A DNA stretch of 64,000 nucleotides from Bradyrhizobium algeriense (GTDB taxonomy: Bacteria; Pseudomonadota; Alphaproteobacteria; Rhizobiales; Xanthobacteraceae): the NCBI RefSeq assembly GCF_036924595.1, contig NZ_JAZHRV010000001.1:4402001-4466000 (forward strand). Reading direction: 5' to 3'. The position numbers and the translations under genes are program-made. Below, piece by piece: positions 19,186-27,566 of the stretch. The notes beneath the pieces were generated by a model. It did no database searches and had not been told where the DNA came from. It saw nothing but the letters and a program-made list of their open reading frames with translations. How positions within the stretch are numbered: the first letter of the stretch is position 1; each line of letters opens with the position of its first letter.

Positions 19186-19722
19186 TTACTCGTCGGGCCC
19201 GGCGTCGCCCTCGCCGGCCACTTCCATCGCAGCGAGGCTGCGCTCCAATTCGCCAAGCATGTCCTGCAGTTCAGCGAGCTTGCGCGCACCATAGCGATTG
19301 GTGATCTCGGCGTAGATTGCTTCCGACGTCGGCGCGACGGCCTCGATCAGCTTCAATCCCTTGGACGAGATCGACACCTCACCGCGGCGCAGGTCGGCCT
19401 TGGCGGTCCGCCGCTCGATCAGATCGCGCGCCTCGAGGTCGCGCAGAATTCGCGACAGGCTCGGCCCCAGCAAAAAGGCAACGCGCGCCAGTTCGGTCAC
19501 CTCGATGGTGTCGACCGCCGTCAGCGCGCGCAGGATGCGCCATTGCTGTTCTGTCAAACCGTGGTTGCGCAAGGAGGGACGGAATTGCCGCATGACCGCT
19601 TCACGGGCGCGCAACAACGACATCGGCAGCGAACGAGAGAATTCACGCATCGGCGCGCGGCGGGGCTCCGACGTTCCGTCCGGGTCCGAACGCGATCCAT
19701 TCAGCGATTTCTTGCCTGCCAT
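19186..19722 (-). CDS. hpaR: MarR family repressor of homoprotocatechuate degradation
   Basis: A 178-residue winged-helix regulator. The segment MREFSRSLPMSLLRAREAVM leads into FRPSLRNHGLTEQQWRILRAL, typical of HpaR/HpcR regulators. The DNA-binding region includes TELARVAFLLGPSLSRILRDL and the wing TAKADLRRGEVSISSKG. HpaR-type proteins repress the meta-cleavage operon and release DNA when they bind an aromatic substrate. The gene is divergent from hpaH, and a perfect 12-base palindrome lies between them. I chose the ATG at 19722; an in-frame longer version would add 21 residues and extend into the promoter area. Confidence 0.88.
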   Translation of the reverse strand: MAGKKSLNGSRSDPDGTSEPRRAPMREFSRSLPMSLLRAREAVMRQFRPSLRNHGLTEQQWRILRALTAVDTIEVTELARVAFLLGPSLSRILRDLEARDLIERRTAKADLRRGEVSISSKGLKLIEAVAPTSEAIYAEITNRYGARKLAELQDMLGELERSLAAMEVAGEGDAGPDE

Positions 19723-19812
19723 CTCTAATCGTCCGCCATCAGAAATCGTTGATCGAGAGAAGGATAAAGTTTTGCGCTGCAACAAGCATCAAATCAGTTT
19801 GCCGGATATAAC

Positions 19813-19824
19813 TTAACATGTTAA
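19813..19824. promoter_or_regulatory. Perfect palindrome TTAACATGTTAA in the hpaR-hpaH promoter region
   Basis: The 12-base perfect palindrome sits between the divergent hpaR and hpaH genes, 46 bases before the hpaH ATG and about 90 bases before the hpaR ATG. It lies in an AT-rich stretch that stands out from the GC-rich surroundings. Its size and position match an operator for the MarR-family HpaR, which would control both directions. Binding by HpaR is inferred. Confidence 0.6.
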
Positions 19825-19870
19825 ACATATTTCAGCACCCTCTTTTTGCCGAACGCCAGGCCGGACGCAG

Positions 19871-20677
19871 ATGGCCCTTTCCAGCGACGAAATCCGAAAT
19901 GCCGCCGAGCGGCTCGATCACGCCGAGAAGAGCCGCCAGCAGATCCGGCAGCTTTCGCTCGAATATCCCGGCATAACGATAGAAGATGCCTACGCTATTC
20001 AGAAAGCCTGGGTCGAGATGAAAGTAGCAGGGGGCCGCGTCGTGAAGGGTCACAAGATCGGCCTGACCTCGAAGGCGATGCAGAGCGCGCTTAACATCGA
20101 CGAGCCCGATTCCGGCATCCTGCTCGACGACATGTTCTTCACCGATGGCGGGCTCGTGCCGTCGGACCGTTTCATCGCCACCCGCGTCGAGGCCGAACTC
20201 GCCTTCGTGATGAAGTCGCGGCTTTCGGGACCGGACTGCACGATGTTCGATGTGCTCAACGCCACCGATTTTGTGGTGCCGGCGCTGGAGATTCTGGATA
20301 CGCGGGTTGAACGTGTCGATCCGCAGACCAAATCAACCCGGAAGATTTTTGACACCATCGCTGACAACGCCGCGAATGCCGGCATCGTACTCGGCGGCCG
20401 TCCGATCCGGCCGATGGATGCCGACCTGCGCTGGATCGGCGCGCTGTGTTTCCGCAACGGCCAGTTGGAAGAGACCGGGCTTGCGGCCGGCGTTCTCAAT
20501 CATCCCGCGACATCGGTGGCCTGGCTTGCCAACAAGATCGCGCCGAACGGGCTGGCGCTGGAAGCCGGACAGGTGGTGCTGGCGGGATCATTCATCCGCC
20601 CGATCGAGACCCGCAAGGGCGACACGATCCAGGCGGACTATGGACCTTACGGTTCCGTGAGCTGCTACTTCGCCTGA
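19871..20677 (+). CDS. hpaH: 2-oxo-hept-3-ene-1,7-dioate hydratase
   Basis: HpaH adds water to 2-oxohept-3-enedioate, giving the 4-hydroxy-2-oxo acid that an HpaI-type aldolase cleaves. The 268-residue length matches the family. Family sequence includes [21 protein letters not shown], the metal-binding-region segment [14 protein letters not shown], and [18 protein letters not shown]. The product belongs to the fumarylacetoacetase-related hydratase/decarboxylase group. It is the first gene of the plus-strand hpa operon, just downstream of the palindrome shared with hpaR, followed after 30 bases by hpaF. The ATG at 19871 lacks a strong Shine-Dalgarno sequence, but the family N-terminus starts there. 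Confidence 0.93.
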   Translation: MALSSDEIRNAAERLDHAEKSRQQIRQLSLEYPGITIEDAYAIQKAWVEMKVAGGRVVKGHKIGLTSKAMQSALNIDEPDSGILLDDMFFTDGGLVPSDRFIATRVEAELAFVMKSRLSGPDCTMFDVLNATDFVVPALEILDTRVERVDPQTKSTRKIFDTIADNAANAGIVLGGRPIRPMDADLRWIGALCFRNGQLEETGLAAGVLNHPATSVAWLANKIAPNGLALEAGQVVLAGSFIRPIETRKGDTIQADYGPYGSVSCYFA

Positions 20678-20707
20678 TGCGTTAGGGAAGACGGGAGTCA
20701 TCGCAAC

Positions 20708-21106
20708 ATGCCGCACTTCACAATTGAATATTCAGGCAATCTCGACCGCCACGTCGACATGGGCGCGGTCGTGGAACTGGTCCGCAAGGCCGCGGTCGAG
20801 ACCGGCATCTTCCCGCTCGGAGGTATTCGAGTCCGCGCCGTCAGGTGCGAGCACTATGCGATCGCCGATGGCCGCCAGAACTACGGCTTTCTCGACATGG
20901 TGCTGCGGCTCGGCGAGGGCCGCGACCTCGCCACGCGCAAGAAGGCGGGCGAACATATTTTCAAGGCCTTGTCGGCCTACCTTGATCCGGTGTTCGCGAA
21001 CCAAAAATTCGCGCTGTCGTTCGACATGCAGATCAACGACAAGGAAACAAGCTGGAAACGCAACAACATCCACGAAGCTCTGAAAGTGGAGGCTCTCCAT
21101 GGATAA
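20708..21106 (+). CDS. hpaF: 5-carboxymethyl-2-hydroxymuconate delta-isomerase
   Basis: HpaF is a small tautomerase that moves a double bond in the homoprotocatechuate ring-cleavage route. The 132-residue protein starts MPHFTIEYSGN; once the initiator Met is removed, Pro is the N-terminal catalytic base expected for this superfamily. Length and the internal segment DMVLRLGEGRDLATRKKAGE fit CHMI. GGGAG lies about 10 bases before the ATG. Its last 8 bases overlap the hpaE start, indicating translational coupling. Confidence 0.9.
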   Translation: MPHFTIEYSGNLDRHVDMGAVVELVRKAAVETGIFPLGGIRVRAVRCEHYAIADGRQNYGFLDMVLRLGEGRDLATRKKAGEHIFKALSAYLDPVFANQKFALSFDMQINDKETSWKRNNIHEALKVEALHG

Positions 21107-22634
21107 GGCGACACCGAAGGACCTGTTTCAGGCCAATCGCGACCGCGCAGCGCCCCTGCTCGCCAAATTAAAGAGTGAGGGCATCGGCCACATGATTGAC
21201 GGCAAGGCCGTGCCGTCGGTCTCCGGCCAGACGTTCGAGACGAAGTCTCCGGTGGACGGCGCGGTGCTGGCGTCGGTGGCACGCGGCCATGCCGAAGACA
21301 TCGACCGTGCCGCAACCGCAGCCGCGGCTGCCTTCAAATCCTGGCGCGAGATGTCTGCGGCGGCACGGAAGAAATTGCTGCATCGGGTGGCTGATGCGAT
21401 CGAGGACCACGCCGACGACATCGCGGTGCTGGAATGCATCGACACCGGCCAGGCGCATCGCTTCATGGCCAAGGCCGCGATCCGGGCGGCGGAAAACTTC
21501 CGCTTCTTCGCCAACAAATGCGCCGAGGCCCGCGACGGCCTCAACACGCCGAGCGAGGAGCATTGGAACATCTCGACCCGGGTGCCGATCGGCCCGGTCG
21601 GCGTCATCACGCCGTGGAACACGCCGTTCATGCTGTCGACCTGGAAGATCGCCCCCGCCCTGGCCGCGGGCTGCACGGTGGTGCACAAGCCGGCGGAATG
21701 GTCGCCGGTAACGGCGGACCTGCTGGCGAAGCTGGCGAAACAGGCCGGCCTGCCCGACGGCGTGCTCAACACCGTGCACGGCATGGGCGAGGAAGCCGGC
21801 AAGGCGCTGACCGAGCACCCCGCCATCAAGGCGATCGGCTTTGTCGGCGAAAGTTCGACCGGCTCCGCGATCATGGCGCAGGGCGCCCCTACCCTGAAGC
21901 GCGTCCATTTCGAGCTCGGCGGCAAGAACCCGGTGATCGTGTTCGACGATGCCGACCTCGACCGGGCGCTCGATGCGGTCGTGTTCATGATCTACTCCCT
22001 TAATGGCGAGCGCTGCACCTCGTCGAGCCGGCTGCTGGTCCAGGAGGGCATCGCCGGAAAATTCATCGAGAAGCTGACCGCGCGGGTGAAGGCGCTGAAG
22101 GTCGGTCATCCGCTCGACCCCGCCACCGAAATCGGGCCGCTGATCCATGAGCGGCACCTCGCCAAAGTCTGCAGCTATTTCGAGGTCGCGAAGAAGGACG
22201 GCGCCACCATCGCGGTCGGCGGCAAGCCGCATGACGGGCCCGGCGGCGGGCATTACGTGCAGCCGACGCTGGTCACTGGCGCGCATTCGAAAATGCGGGT
22301 GGCGCAGGAGGAAGTGTTCGGCCCGTTCCTGACCGTGATCCCGTTCAAGGATGAGAAGGACGCGATCGAGATCGCCAACGGCGTCCAATACGGCCTTACC
22401 GGCTACGTCTGGACCGGCGACATGGGCCGCGCGCTGCGTGTCGCGGATGCCTTGGAAGCCGGCATGATCTGGCTCAATTCCGAAAACGTCCGCCATCTGC
22501 CGACGCCGTTCGGCGGCATGAAATCATCAGGCATCGGCCGCGATGGCGGCGACTACTCGTTCGACTTCTACATGGAGACCAAGCACGTCTCGCTGGCGCG
22601 AGGCACGCACAAGATTCAGAGACTGGGAGTGTAA
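21099..22634 (+). CDS. hpaE: 5-carboxymethyl-2-hydroxymuconic-semialdehyde dehydrogenase
   Basis: HpaE oxidises the semialdehyde made by HpaD to the dicarboxylate, using NAD+. The 511-residue protein shows the aldehyde dehydrogenase fold: GPVGVITPWNTPFMLSTWK, the cofactor-loop region GFVGESSTGSAI, the catalytic Glu in HFELGGKNP, the catalytic Cys in NGERCTSSSRL, and the C-terminal PFGGMKSSGIGRDGG. The ATG is preceded by GGAGG and lies inside the end of hpaF (8-base overlap). Among ALDH paralogues, HpaE is favoured by position between hpaF and hpaD. Confidence 0.93.
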   Translation: MDKATPKDLFQANRDRAAPLLAKLKSEGIGHMIDGKAVPSVSGQTFETKSPVDGAVLASVARGHAEDIDRAATAAAAAFKSWREMSAAARKKLLHRVADAIEDHADDIAVLECIDTGQAHRFMAKAAIRAAENFRFFANKCAEARDGLNTPSEEHWNISTRVPIGPVGVITPWNTPFMLSTWKIAPALAAGCTVVHKPAEWSPVTADLLAKLAKQAGLPDGVLNTVHGMGEEAGKALTEHPAIKAIGFVGESSTGSAIMAQGAPTLKRVHFELGGKNPVIVFDDADLDRALDAVVFMIYSLNGERCTSSSRLLVQEGIAGKFIEKLTARVKALKVGHPLDPATEIGPLIHERHLAKVCSYFEVAKKDGATIAVGGKPHDGPGGGHYVQPTLVTGAHSKMRVAQEEVFGPFLTVIPFKDEKDAIEIANGVQYGLTGYVWTGDMGRALRVADALEAGMIWLNSENVRHLPTPFGGMKSSGIGRDGGDYSFDFYMETKHVSLARGTHKIQRLGV

Positions 22635-22641
22635 CCGCCAC

Positions 22642-22702
22642 CGTCGTTCCGGGATGGTCCGAAGGACCAGACCCGGAACCTCGAGGACCGCCCCGGAATG
22701 AC
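22642..22702. repeat. Palindromic repeat of the GTCATTCCGGG family inside the hpa operon
   Basis: CGTCGTTCCGGGATGG at the left and CGCCCCGGAATGAC at the right are near reverse complements, with GGTCCGAAGGACC as an inner hairpin. It occupies most of the 88-base hpaE-hpaD gap. The same end motifs occur at 39999-40124. Inside an operon it could affect mRNA processing; that is inference. Confidence 0.65.
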
Positions 22703-22722
22703 AGAGAATCCGAGGAAACGCC

Positions 22723-23706
22723 ATGCCCGTGCCGACGCATATCTTCGATCCGCCGTTCAACATCATCCGCTGCAGCCATGCCGTGCTCGACGTCGTTGAC
22801 CTCAACAAGAGCCGCGCCTTCTATGAGAACACCGTCGGCCTCCATGTCGAGGACAGCGACGCCATGGCGGTGTACCTGCGCGGCAGCGAGGAGCATCAGC
22901 ATCATTCGCTGGTGCTGCGGAAGGCGCGAGTCGCCGCCTGCAGCCGGCTCGGCTTCAAGGTCGGCAATGACAGCGATCTCGACAAGGCGGCCAGCTTCTT
23001 TTCCGAGAACGGCATTACTTACGGCTTCGTCGAGCAGCCGTTCCAGGGCCGCACGCTGCAATTCACCGATCCCGCCGGCTTCCAGCTCGAACTTTACGCG
23101 TCGATGGAAAAGCGCCCGCATCTGCTCAGGCGCTACGATCTCTACAAGGGCTGCCATCCGCAGCGGCTCGACCATTTCAACGTCTTCGCGCCTGAAGTGC
23201 AAAACACCGTCGATTTCTACGCCCGGCTCGGCTTCCGGCTGACCGAATATGGCGAGGAGGACGGGCCGAACGGGCGCATCGCGGCGGCCTGGATGCACCG
23301 CAAGGGCAATGTCCATGACCTCGCCATCACCAATGGCAAGGGCCCTCGCCTGCATCACATGGCCTATTGGACGCCGACCGCGATGAACATCCTGCATCTC
23401 TGCGACGTGATGGCTTCCAGCGGCTATCTGAAGAACATCGAGCGCGGCCCGGGCCGCCACGGCATCTCGAACGCGTTCTTCCTCTATGTCCGGGACCCGG
23501 ACGGCCATCGCCTCGAACTCTACACCAGCGATTACTTCACCGGCGACCACGACCACGAGCCGCTCCGTTGGTCGCTGAAGGACCCGCGCCGTCAGACACT
23601 GTGGGGCGCACCCGCGCCACGCTCCTGGTTCGAGGAGGGCACGCCCTTTGCCGGACAGGCAGTGCGCGAACCCGCCTTTATCGCCGACGTCACGATTGCG
23701 GATTGA
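22723..23706 (+). CDS. hpaD: Homoprotocatechuate (3,4-dihydroxyphenylacetate) 2,3-dioxygenase
   Basis: HpaD opens the aromatic ring of 3,4-dihydroxyphenylacetate next to the hydroxyls, giving 5-carboxymethyl-2-hydroxymuconic semialdehyde. The 327-residue protein is of the VOC-fold type I extradiol class. The 2-His-1-Glu metal site is visible: His151 (RLDHFNVF), His212 (LHHMAYW) and Glu265 (HRLELYTSDY), at positions very near those known for Brevibacterium HPCD (155, 214, 267). An N-terminal VOC domain occupies about residues 12-130. The gene follows hpaE after an 88-base gap filled with a palindromic repeat, and the FAH gene starts 11 bases after its stop. Confidence 0.94.
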   Translation: MPVPTHIFDPPFNIIRCSHAVLDVVDLNKSRAFYENTVGLHVEDSDAMAVYLRGSEEHQHHSLVLRKARVAACSRLGFKVGNDSDLDKAASFFSENGITYGFVEQPFQGRTLQFTDPAGFQLELYASMEKRPHLLRRYDLYKGCHPQRLDHFNVFAPEVQNTVDFYARLGFRLTEYGEEDGPNGRIAAAWMHRKGNVHDLAITNGKGPRLHHMAYWTPTAMNILHLCDVMASSGYLKNIERGPGRHGISNAFFLYVRDPDGHRLELYTSDYFTGDHDHEPLRWSLKDPRRQTLWGAPAPRSWFEEGTPFAGQAVREPAFIADVTIAD

Positions 23707-23717
23707 CGGAACAGAAA

Positions 23718-24587
23718 ATGGCCTCTCCCCGCCTCGCGACTTTCACTGTCAACGGCTCGCAGAAATACGGCGCCGTGACCGATTCCGGCATCGTCGATCT
23801 CTCCGCGCATTTCGGAACGGAATTTCCGACGCTGCGCGAAGCCATTGCTGATGGCGCACTGATGAAACTCGCCGAAGACGCCGCGAAGCGCGCGCCGGAC
23901 CATGCGCTCGATGCGATCACCTGGCAGCCGCCGATCCCCTCGCCGGAAAAGATCATCTGCATCGGCGTCAACTACCCGGACCGCAACGCCGAATACAAGG
24001 ACGGCCAGGACGCGCCGAAATATCCGAGCATGTTCATGCGGACGCCGCGCTCCTTTGTCGGTCACAACGCGCCGCTGGTGCGGCCGCGTGCCTCAGCCCA
24101 GCTCGATTACGAGGGTGAGCTGGTGCTGGTCATCGGCAAGGCCGGGCGGCACATCAAGGAGAGCGACGCGCTGGACCACATCGCCGCCGTCACACTCTGC
24201 AACGAGGGCACCATCCGCGATTGGGTGCGGCACGCCAAGTTCAACGTCACGCAGGGCAAGAATTTCGATTCCACCGGCAGCCTTGGGCCGTGGATCGTGC
24301 CCTACACCAACGAAAGCCAGATCGCCGACATCCGTCTCACCACGCGGGTCAATGGCGAGACCCGGCAGGACGACCGCACGGGGCGACTGATCTTCGGCTT
24401 CCGCTATTTGATCAACTACCTCTCGACCTTTACAACGCTGGTGCCCGGCGACGTCATCGTGACGGGAACGCCAACCGGCGCCGGTGCGCGCTTCGACCCG
24501 CCGCGCTACCTCAAGCCCGGCGACATCATCGAGGTCGAAGCCGAGGGTGTCGGCGTGCTGAAAAACGGCGTCGTCGACGAAGCCTGA
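23718..24587 (+). CDS. Fumarylacetoacetate hydrolase family protein, single-domain HpaG-like
   Basis: The 289-residue protein has an N-terminal cap of about 75 residues and one FAH catalytic domain (PEKIICIGVNYPDRNAE, then LDYEGELVLVIGK with the E-x-E metal pair, and FDSTGSLGPWIVP, VTGTPTGAGA). In this operon the expected step is HpaG decarboxylation/isomerisation of 5-oxopent-3-ene-1,2,5-tricarboxylate. Classical enteric HpaG has two fused FAH domains and over 400 residues, so this shorter form either works as a homodimer or has another substrate. The ATG at 23718 is 11 bases after hpaD. HpaG function is inferred from operon position. Confidence 0.85.
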   Translation: MASPRLATFTVNGSQKYGAVTDSGIVDLSAHFGTEFPTLREAIADGALMKLAEDAAKRAPDHALDAITWQPPIPSPEKIICIGVNYPDRNAEYKDGQDAPKYPSMFMRTPRSFVGHNAPLVRPRASAQLDYEGELVLVIGKAGRHIKESDALDHIAAVTLCNEGTIRDWVRHAKFNVTQGKNFDSTGSLGPWIVPYTNESQIADIRLTTRVNGETRQDDRTGRLIFGFRYLINYLSTFTTLVPGDVIVTGTPTGAGARFDPPRYLKPGDIIEVEAEGVGVLKNGVVDEA

Positions 24588-24616
24588 TCAATCCTGAGAA
24601 GCGAGTGGATAGTGCA

Positions 24617-26245
24617 ATGACCTCAACCTCCGGCGGCGAAGCGATCGTCAATGGCCTCGTCGCGCATGGCGTCGATACCGTATTCGGCCTGCCCGGCGCG
24701 CAGATCTACGGGCTGTTCGACGCCTTCCATCAGGCGCAATTGAAGGTGATCGGCGCGCGGCATGAGCAGGCCTGCGGCTACATGGCCTTTGGCTATGCGC
24801 GCTCGAGCGGCCGGCCCGGCGTGTTCAGCGTGGTGCCCGGCCCCGGCGTGCTCAATGCCGGTGCGGCGCTGCTCACCGCGTTCGGCTCGAACGAGCCGGT
24901 GCTGTGCCTCACCGGCCAGGTGCCGACGGCATTTCTCGGCAAGGGCCGCGGCCATTTGCATGAAATGCCGGATCAACTCGCGACGCTGCGCACGTTTGTA
25001 AAATGGGCCGACCGCATCGAATATCCTGATGTCGCGCCCGCGATGGTTTCGCGTGCGTTTCAGGAGATGATGTCGGGGCGCCGTGGGCCGGTTTCGCTGG
25101 AAATGCCGTGGGACGTGTTTACGCAGCGCGCCGAAGTCGGACCCGCCAAAGTGTTCGATACCCTGCCCGCACCGCAGCCCGACCCTGATCGCATCAAGGC
25201 CGCGGCGGCACTGATCAAGGACAGCAAGCGGCCGATGATCTTTGTCGGCAGCGGCGCGATCCATGCGCGCGAGGAAATTCTCGAACTGGCTGAAATGATC
25301 GACGCGCCCGTGGTGGCGTTCCGCAGCGGCCGCGGCATCGTCTCCAATGCGCACGAGCTCGGGCTGACCATGGCGGCGGCCTACAGGCTGTGGCCGACCA
25401 CCGATCTGATGATCGGGATCGGCACCCGGCTGGAATTGCCGACGATGTCGCGCTGGCCCTATCGCCCCGACGGCCTGAAATCGGTTCGCATCGATATCGA
25501 TCCCGTGGAGATGCGGCGCTACGTGCCCGACGCGGCCGTGATCGCGGATGCCAAGGCCGGCACCGCCGATCTGGCGGCGGCGGTGAAAAAGGCCGGCTAC
25601 AGCAAGAGCAGCGTCCGGCGCGCCGAGATCCGCGAGGCGACCGCCGCCGCGCAGCAGGAGATCCAGAAGGTTCAGCCGCAAATGGCGTATCTGAACATCC
25701 TGCGCGAGGTGCTGCCGGCAAATGCGATCGTCACCGACGAGCTGTCACAGGTCGGCTTCGCCTCCTGGTACGGCTTTCCGATCTACGAGCCGCGCACCTT
25801 CATTACCTCGGGCTATCAGGGCACGCTCGGCTCGGGCTTCCCCACTGCGCTCGGCGCCAAGGTCGCCAACCCGGACCGGCCGGTGGTCGCGATCACGGGC
25901 GACGGCGGCTTCATGTTCGGCGTGCAGGAATTATCGACCGCCGCGCAGTTCAAGATCGGCGTGGTGACGCTGGTGTTCAACAACAACGCCTATGGCAATG
26001 TGCGCCGCGACCAGCGCCAGCACTTTGACGGACGCGTGGTGGCGTCAGACCTGGTCAATCCTGATTTCGTCAAGCTTGCGGAATCCTTCGGCGTTGGCGC
26101 GGCGCGCGTCACCTCGCCGGATCATTTCCGCCCCGCGCTGGAAAAGGCGCTGGCCGACGGCGGGCCTTACGTGATTTCGGTGGAAGTGCCGACGGATTCG
26201 GAAGTGAGCCCGTGGGCGTTCATTCATCCAGCGAAGAATATCTAA
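24617..26245 (+). CDS. Thiamine-diphosphate-dependent enzyme, acetolactate-synthase-like, substrate unknown
   Basis: A 542-residue ThDP enzyme with three domains: the N-terminal pyrimidine-binding domain (GLPGAQIYGLFDAF, catalytic Glu in GARHEQACGYMAFG), a central domain (PMIFVGSGAIHA), and the C-terminal diphosphate-binding domain with GDGGFMFGVQEL followed by FNNNAYGNVRRD. It follows the FAH gene by 29 bases and is probably the last gene of the hpa operon. The standard homoprotocatechuate route has no such step. It could decarboxylate a 2-oxo acid feeding into or out of the pathway, for example an arylpyruvate, but this is speculative. Its stop overlaps that of the convergent MFS gene. Confidence 0.85.
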   Translation: MTSTSGGEAIVNGLVAHGVDTVFGLPGAQIYGLFDAFHQAQLKVIGARHEQACGYMAFGYARSSGRPGVFSVVPGPGVLNAGAALLTAFGSNEPVLCLTGQVPTAFLGKGRGHLHEMPDQLATLRTFVKWADRIEYPDVAPAMVSRAFQEMMSGRRGPVSLEMPWDVFTQRAEVGPAKVFDTLPAPQPDPDRIKAAAALIKDSKRPMIFVGSGAIHAREEILELAEMIDAPVVAFRSGRGIVSNAHELGLTMAAAYRLWPTTDLMIGIGTRLELPTMSRWPYRPDGLKSVRIDIDPVEMRRYVPDAAVIADAKAGTADLAAAVKKAGYSKSSVRRAEIREATAAAQQEIQKVQPQMAYLNILREVLPANAIVTDELSQVGFASWYGFPIYEPRTFITSGYQGTLGSGFPTALGAKVANPDRPVVAITGDGGFMFGVQELSTAAQFKIGVVTLVFNNNAYGNVRRDQRQHFDGRVVASDLVNPDFVKLAESFGVGAARVTSPDHFRPALEKALADGGPYVISVEVPTDSEVSPWAFIHPAKNI

Positions 26246-27477
26246 ACCTGCCTCGCCATGCTTCGCTGCATCCGCGAGGCCGCAATCACCAGCAGGCCCG
26301 CGCCGGCCACCGACCAGCACGCCACCGGCGCCCATTGCAGCAGCGGTGCATATTCCGGCAGTTTTTGCAGTCCGCCGGCAACCGCCGCCATGCGTGCAAA
26401 GGTCGCGAGCGCCAGCGCGGAAAACACCAGTCCGACGACCTTGCCCTCGGCGCCGGTCTCCCCGATCGCCAGCGCGGCCGAGACCGCGGCCATCAGCATG
26501 CAGCCCCACGCAGCACCGGCGATGAACTGCGCGGCGATCAGCATGTTGAGATTGCCGGCCATTTCCGCGCCCAGCACCGCCAGCCCGCCCAGGAGACCGG
26601 CGGCGCCCATCACGATCAGCCCGCCGCGGTGCTTGACCACGACGCTCGCCGGAAACATCGCAATGTTGAAGCCGATCCAGAACACCGGCATCAGCCATGG
26701 CAGCTCATCCGGCTTGGCGAAGCGCAGGAAGAACGGCGTGCTGTTGATGGAGAAATGCAGTTGGTAGCCGAGCGACAGGATGACCATCGAGGCGATGAAG
26801 AACATCGGCACCTGGCCGAGCGATTTTGCGGGCGCAGCCCGTTGTTTCGTGACCGATGATGCCTGCGCCAGATCGCGTTCGACCTTCGACAAGGCAAGCG
26901 TCGTGATCAGCAGCACCACGCCCGAGATCACGAAGGGGAGCCGCGGATCGTGATTGCGCAGGGCCACACCGAGATAAGGCGATACCGCGCCCGCCAGTCC
27001 GTAGCCGAGCATTGCCAGCGCCGACAGAAACGGGATCGCGGGCCGTGCGGCGTATTTGCCTAGTAGCGTCAGCGGCGGTGCGCGCAGGGCCGATGACGTC
27101 ACGACCCAGATCAGGATCAGTCCGATGAACCAGACCTGCGCCCCCGGCCCGGTGCCCGCCACGAACGGCAGCGCGACAAAGGCCGCACAGGAGATCGCGG
27201 TCAGGACGCCGACGAACACGCCGAGCTTGCCGACAAACGGCGCTATCCTGTCGGCGGCAATTCCCATCGCGGTGTCGGTGATGGTGAAGATCGCCTGATC
27301 CAGCATCAGGATCAGGATCACGGCTGGTGGCGCGATGCCGACCTCGGCGCACAGCTTTGGCAGATAGATGACGTAGGTGGTCCAGCCCAGCGTGAAGACG
27401 AGCTGCAGCACGGCGAGATAGACGCCGGTGCGGTTGGCGCTGGTATTGGTCTCGGACGTTGCCTCTGACGTGGTCAT
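26242..27477 (-). CDS. MFS family transporter
   Basis: The 411-residue protein has about 12 hydrophobic segments typical of the major facilitator superfamily, from VYLAVLQLVFTLGWTTYVIYL near the N-terminus to the final LLQWAPVACWSVAGAGLLVI. Loop residues such as GKYAARPAIPFLS are visible. The substrate cannot be read from the sequence. It is convergent with the hpa operon, sharing bases 26242-26245 with the stop of the ThDP gene, so transport of an aromatic acid is possible but not shown. I chose the ATG at 27477; an open extension upstream to 27570 shows no matching features. Confidence 0.83.
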   Translation of the reverse strand: MTTSEATSETNTSANRTGVYLAVLQLVFTLGWTTYVIYLPKLCAEVGIAPPAVILILMLDQAIFTITDTAMGIAADRIAPFVGKLGVFVGVLTAISCAAFVALPFVAGTGPGAQVWFIGLILIWVVTSSALRAPPLTLLGKYAARPAIPFLSALAMLGYGLAGAVSPYLGVALRNHDPRLPFVISGVVLLITTLALSKVERDLAQASSVTKQRAAPAKSLGQVPMFFIASMVILSLGYQLHFSINSTPFFLRFAKPDELPWLMPVFWIGFNIAMFPASVVVKHRGGLIVMGAAGLLGGLAVLGAEMAGNLNMLIAAQFIAGAAWGCMLMAAVSAALAIGETGAEGKVVGLVFSALALATFARMAAVAGGLQKLPEYAPLLQWAPVACWSVAGAGLLVIAASRMQRSMARQV

Positions 27478-27566
27478 GTCGGCCCCCCGGCTTATCAAGC
27501 ATAGACCACAGGAACCACGGATGGAACGCCCTCTTCCCTTCTCGCCTTGTAGGAGAAGGTGGCAGA

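Noticed and set aside
24617..26245. Biosynthetic acetolactate synthase (ilvB)
   Set aside because: No ilvH regulatory subunit is next to it, and the gene is at the end of a catabolic operon.
27505..27566. Hairpin-like CCTTCTCGCC...GGAGAAGG between the MFS and alkB genes
   Set aside because: The stem is imperfect, has no T-run and I could not match it to a second copy, so I did not call it a repeat or terminator.
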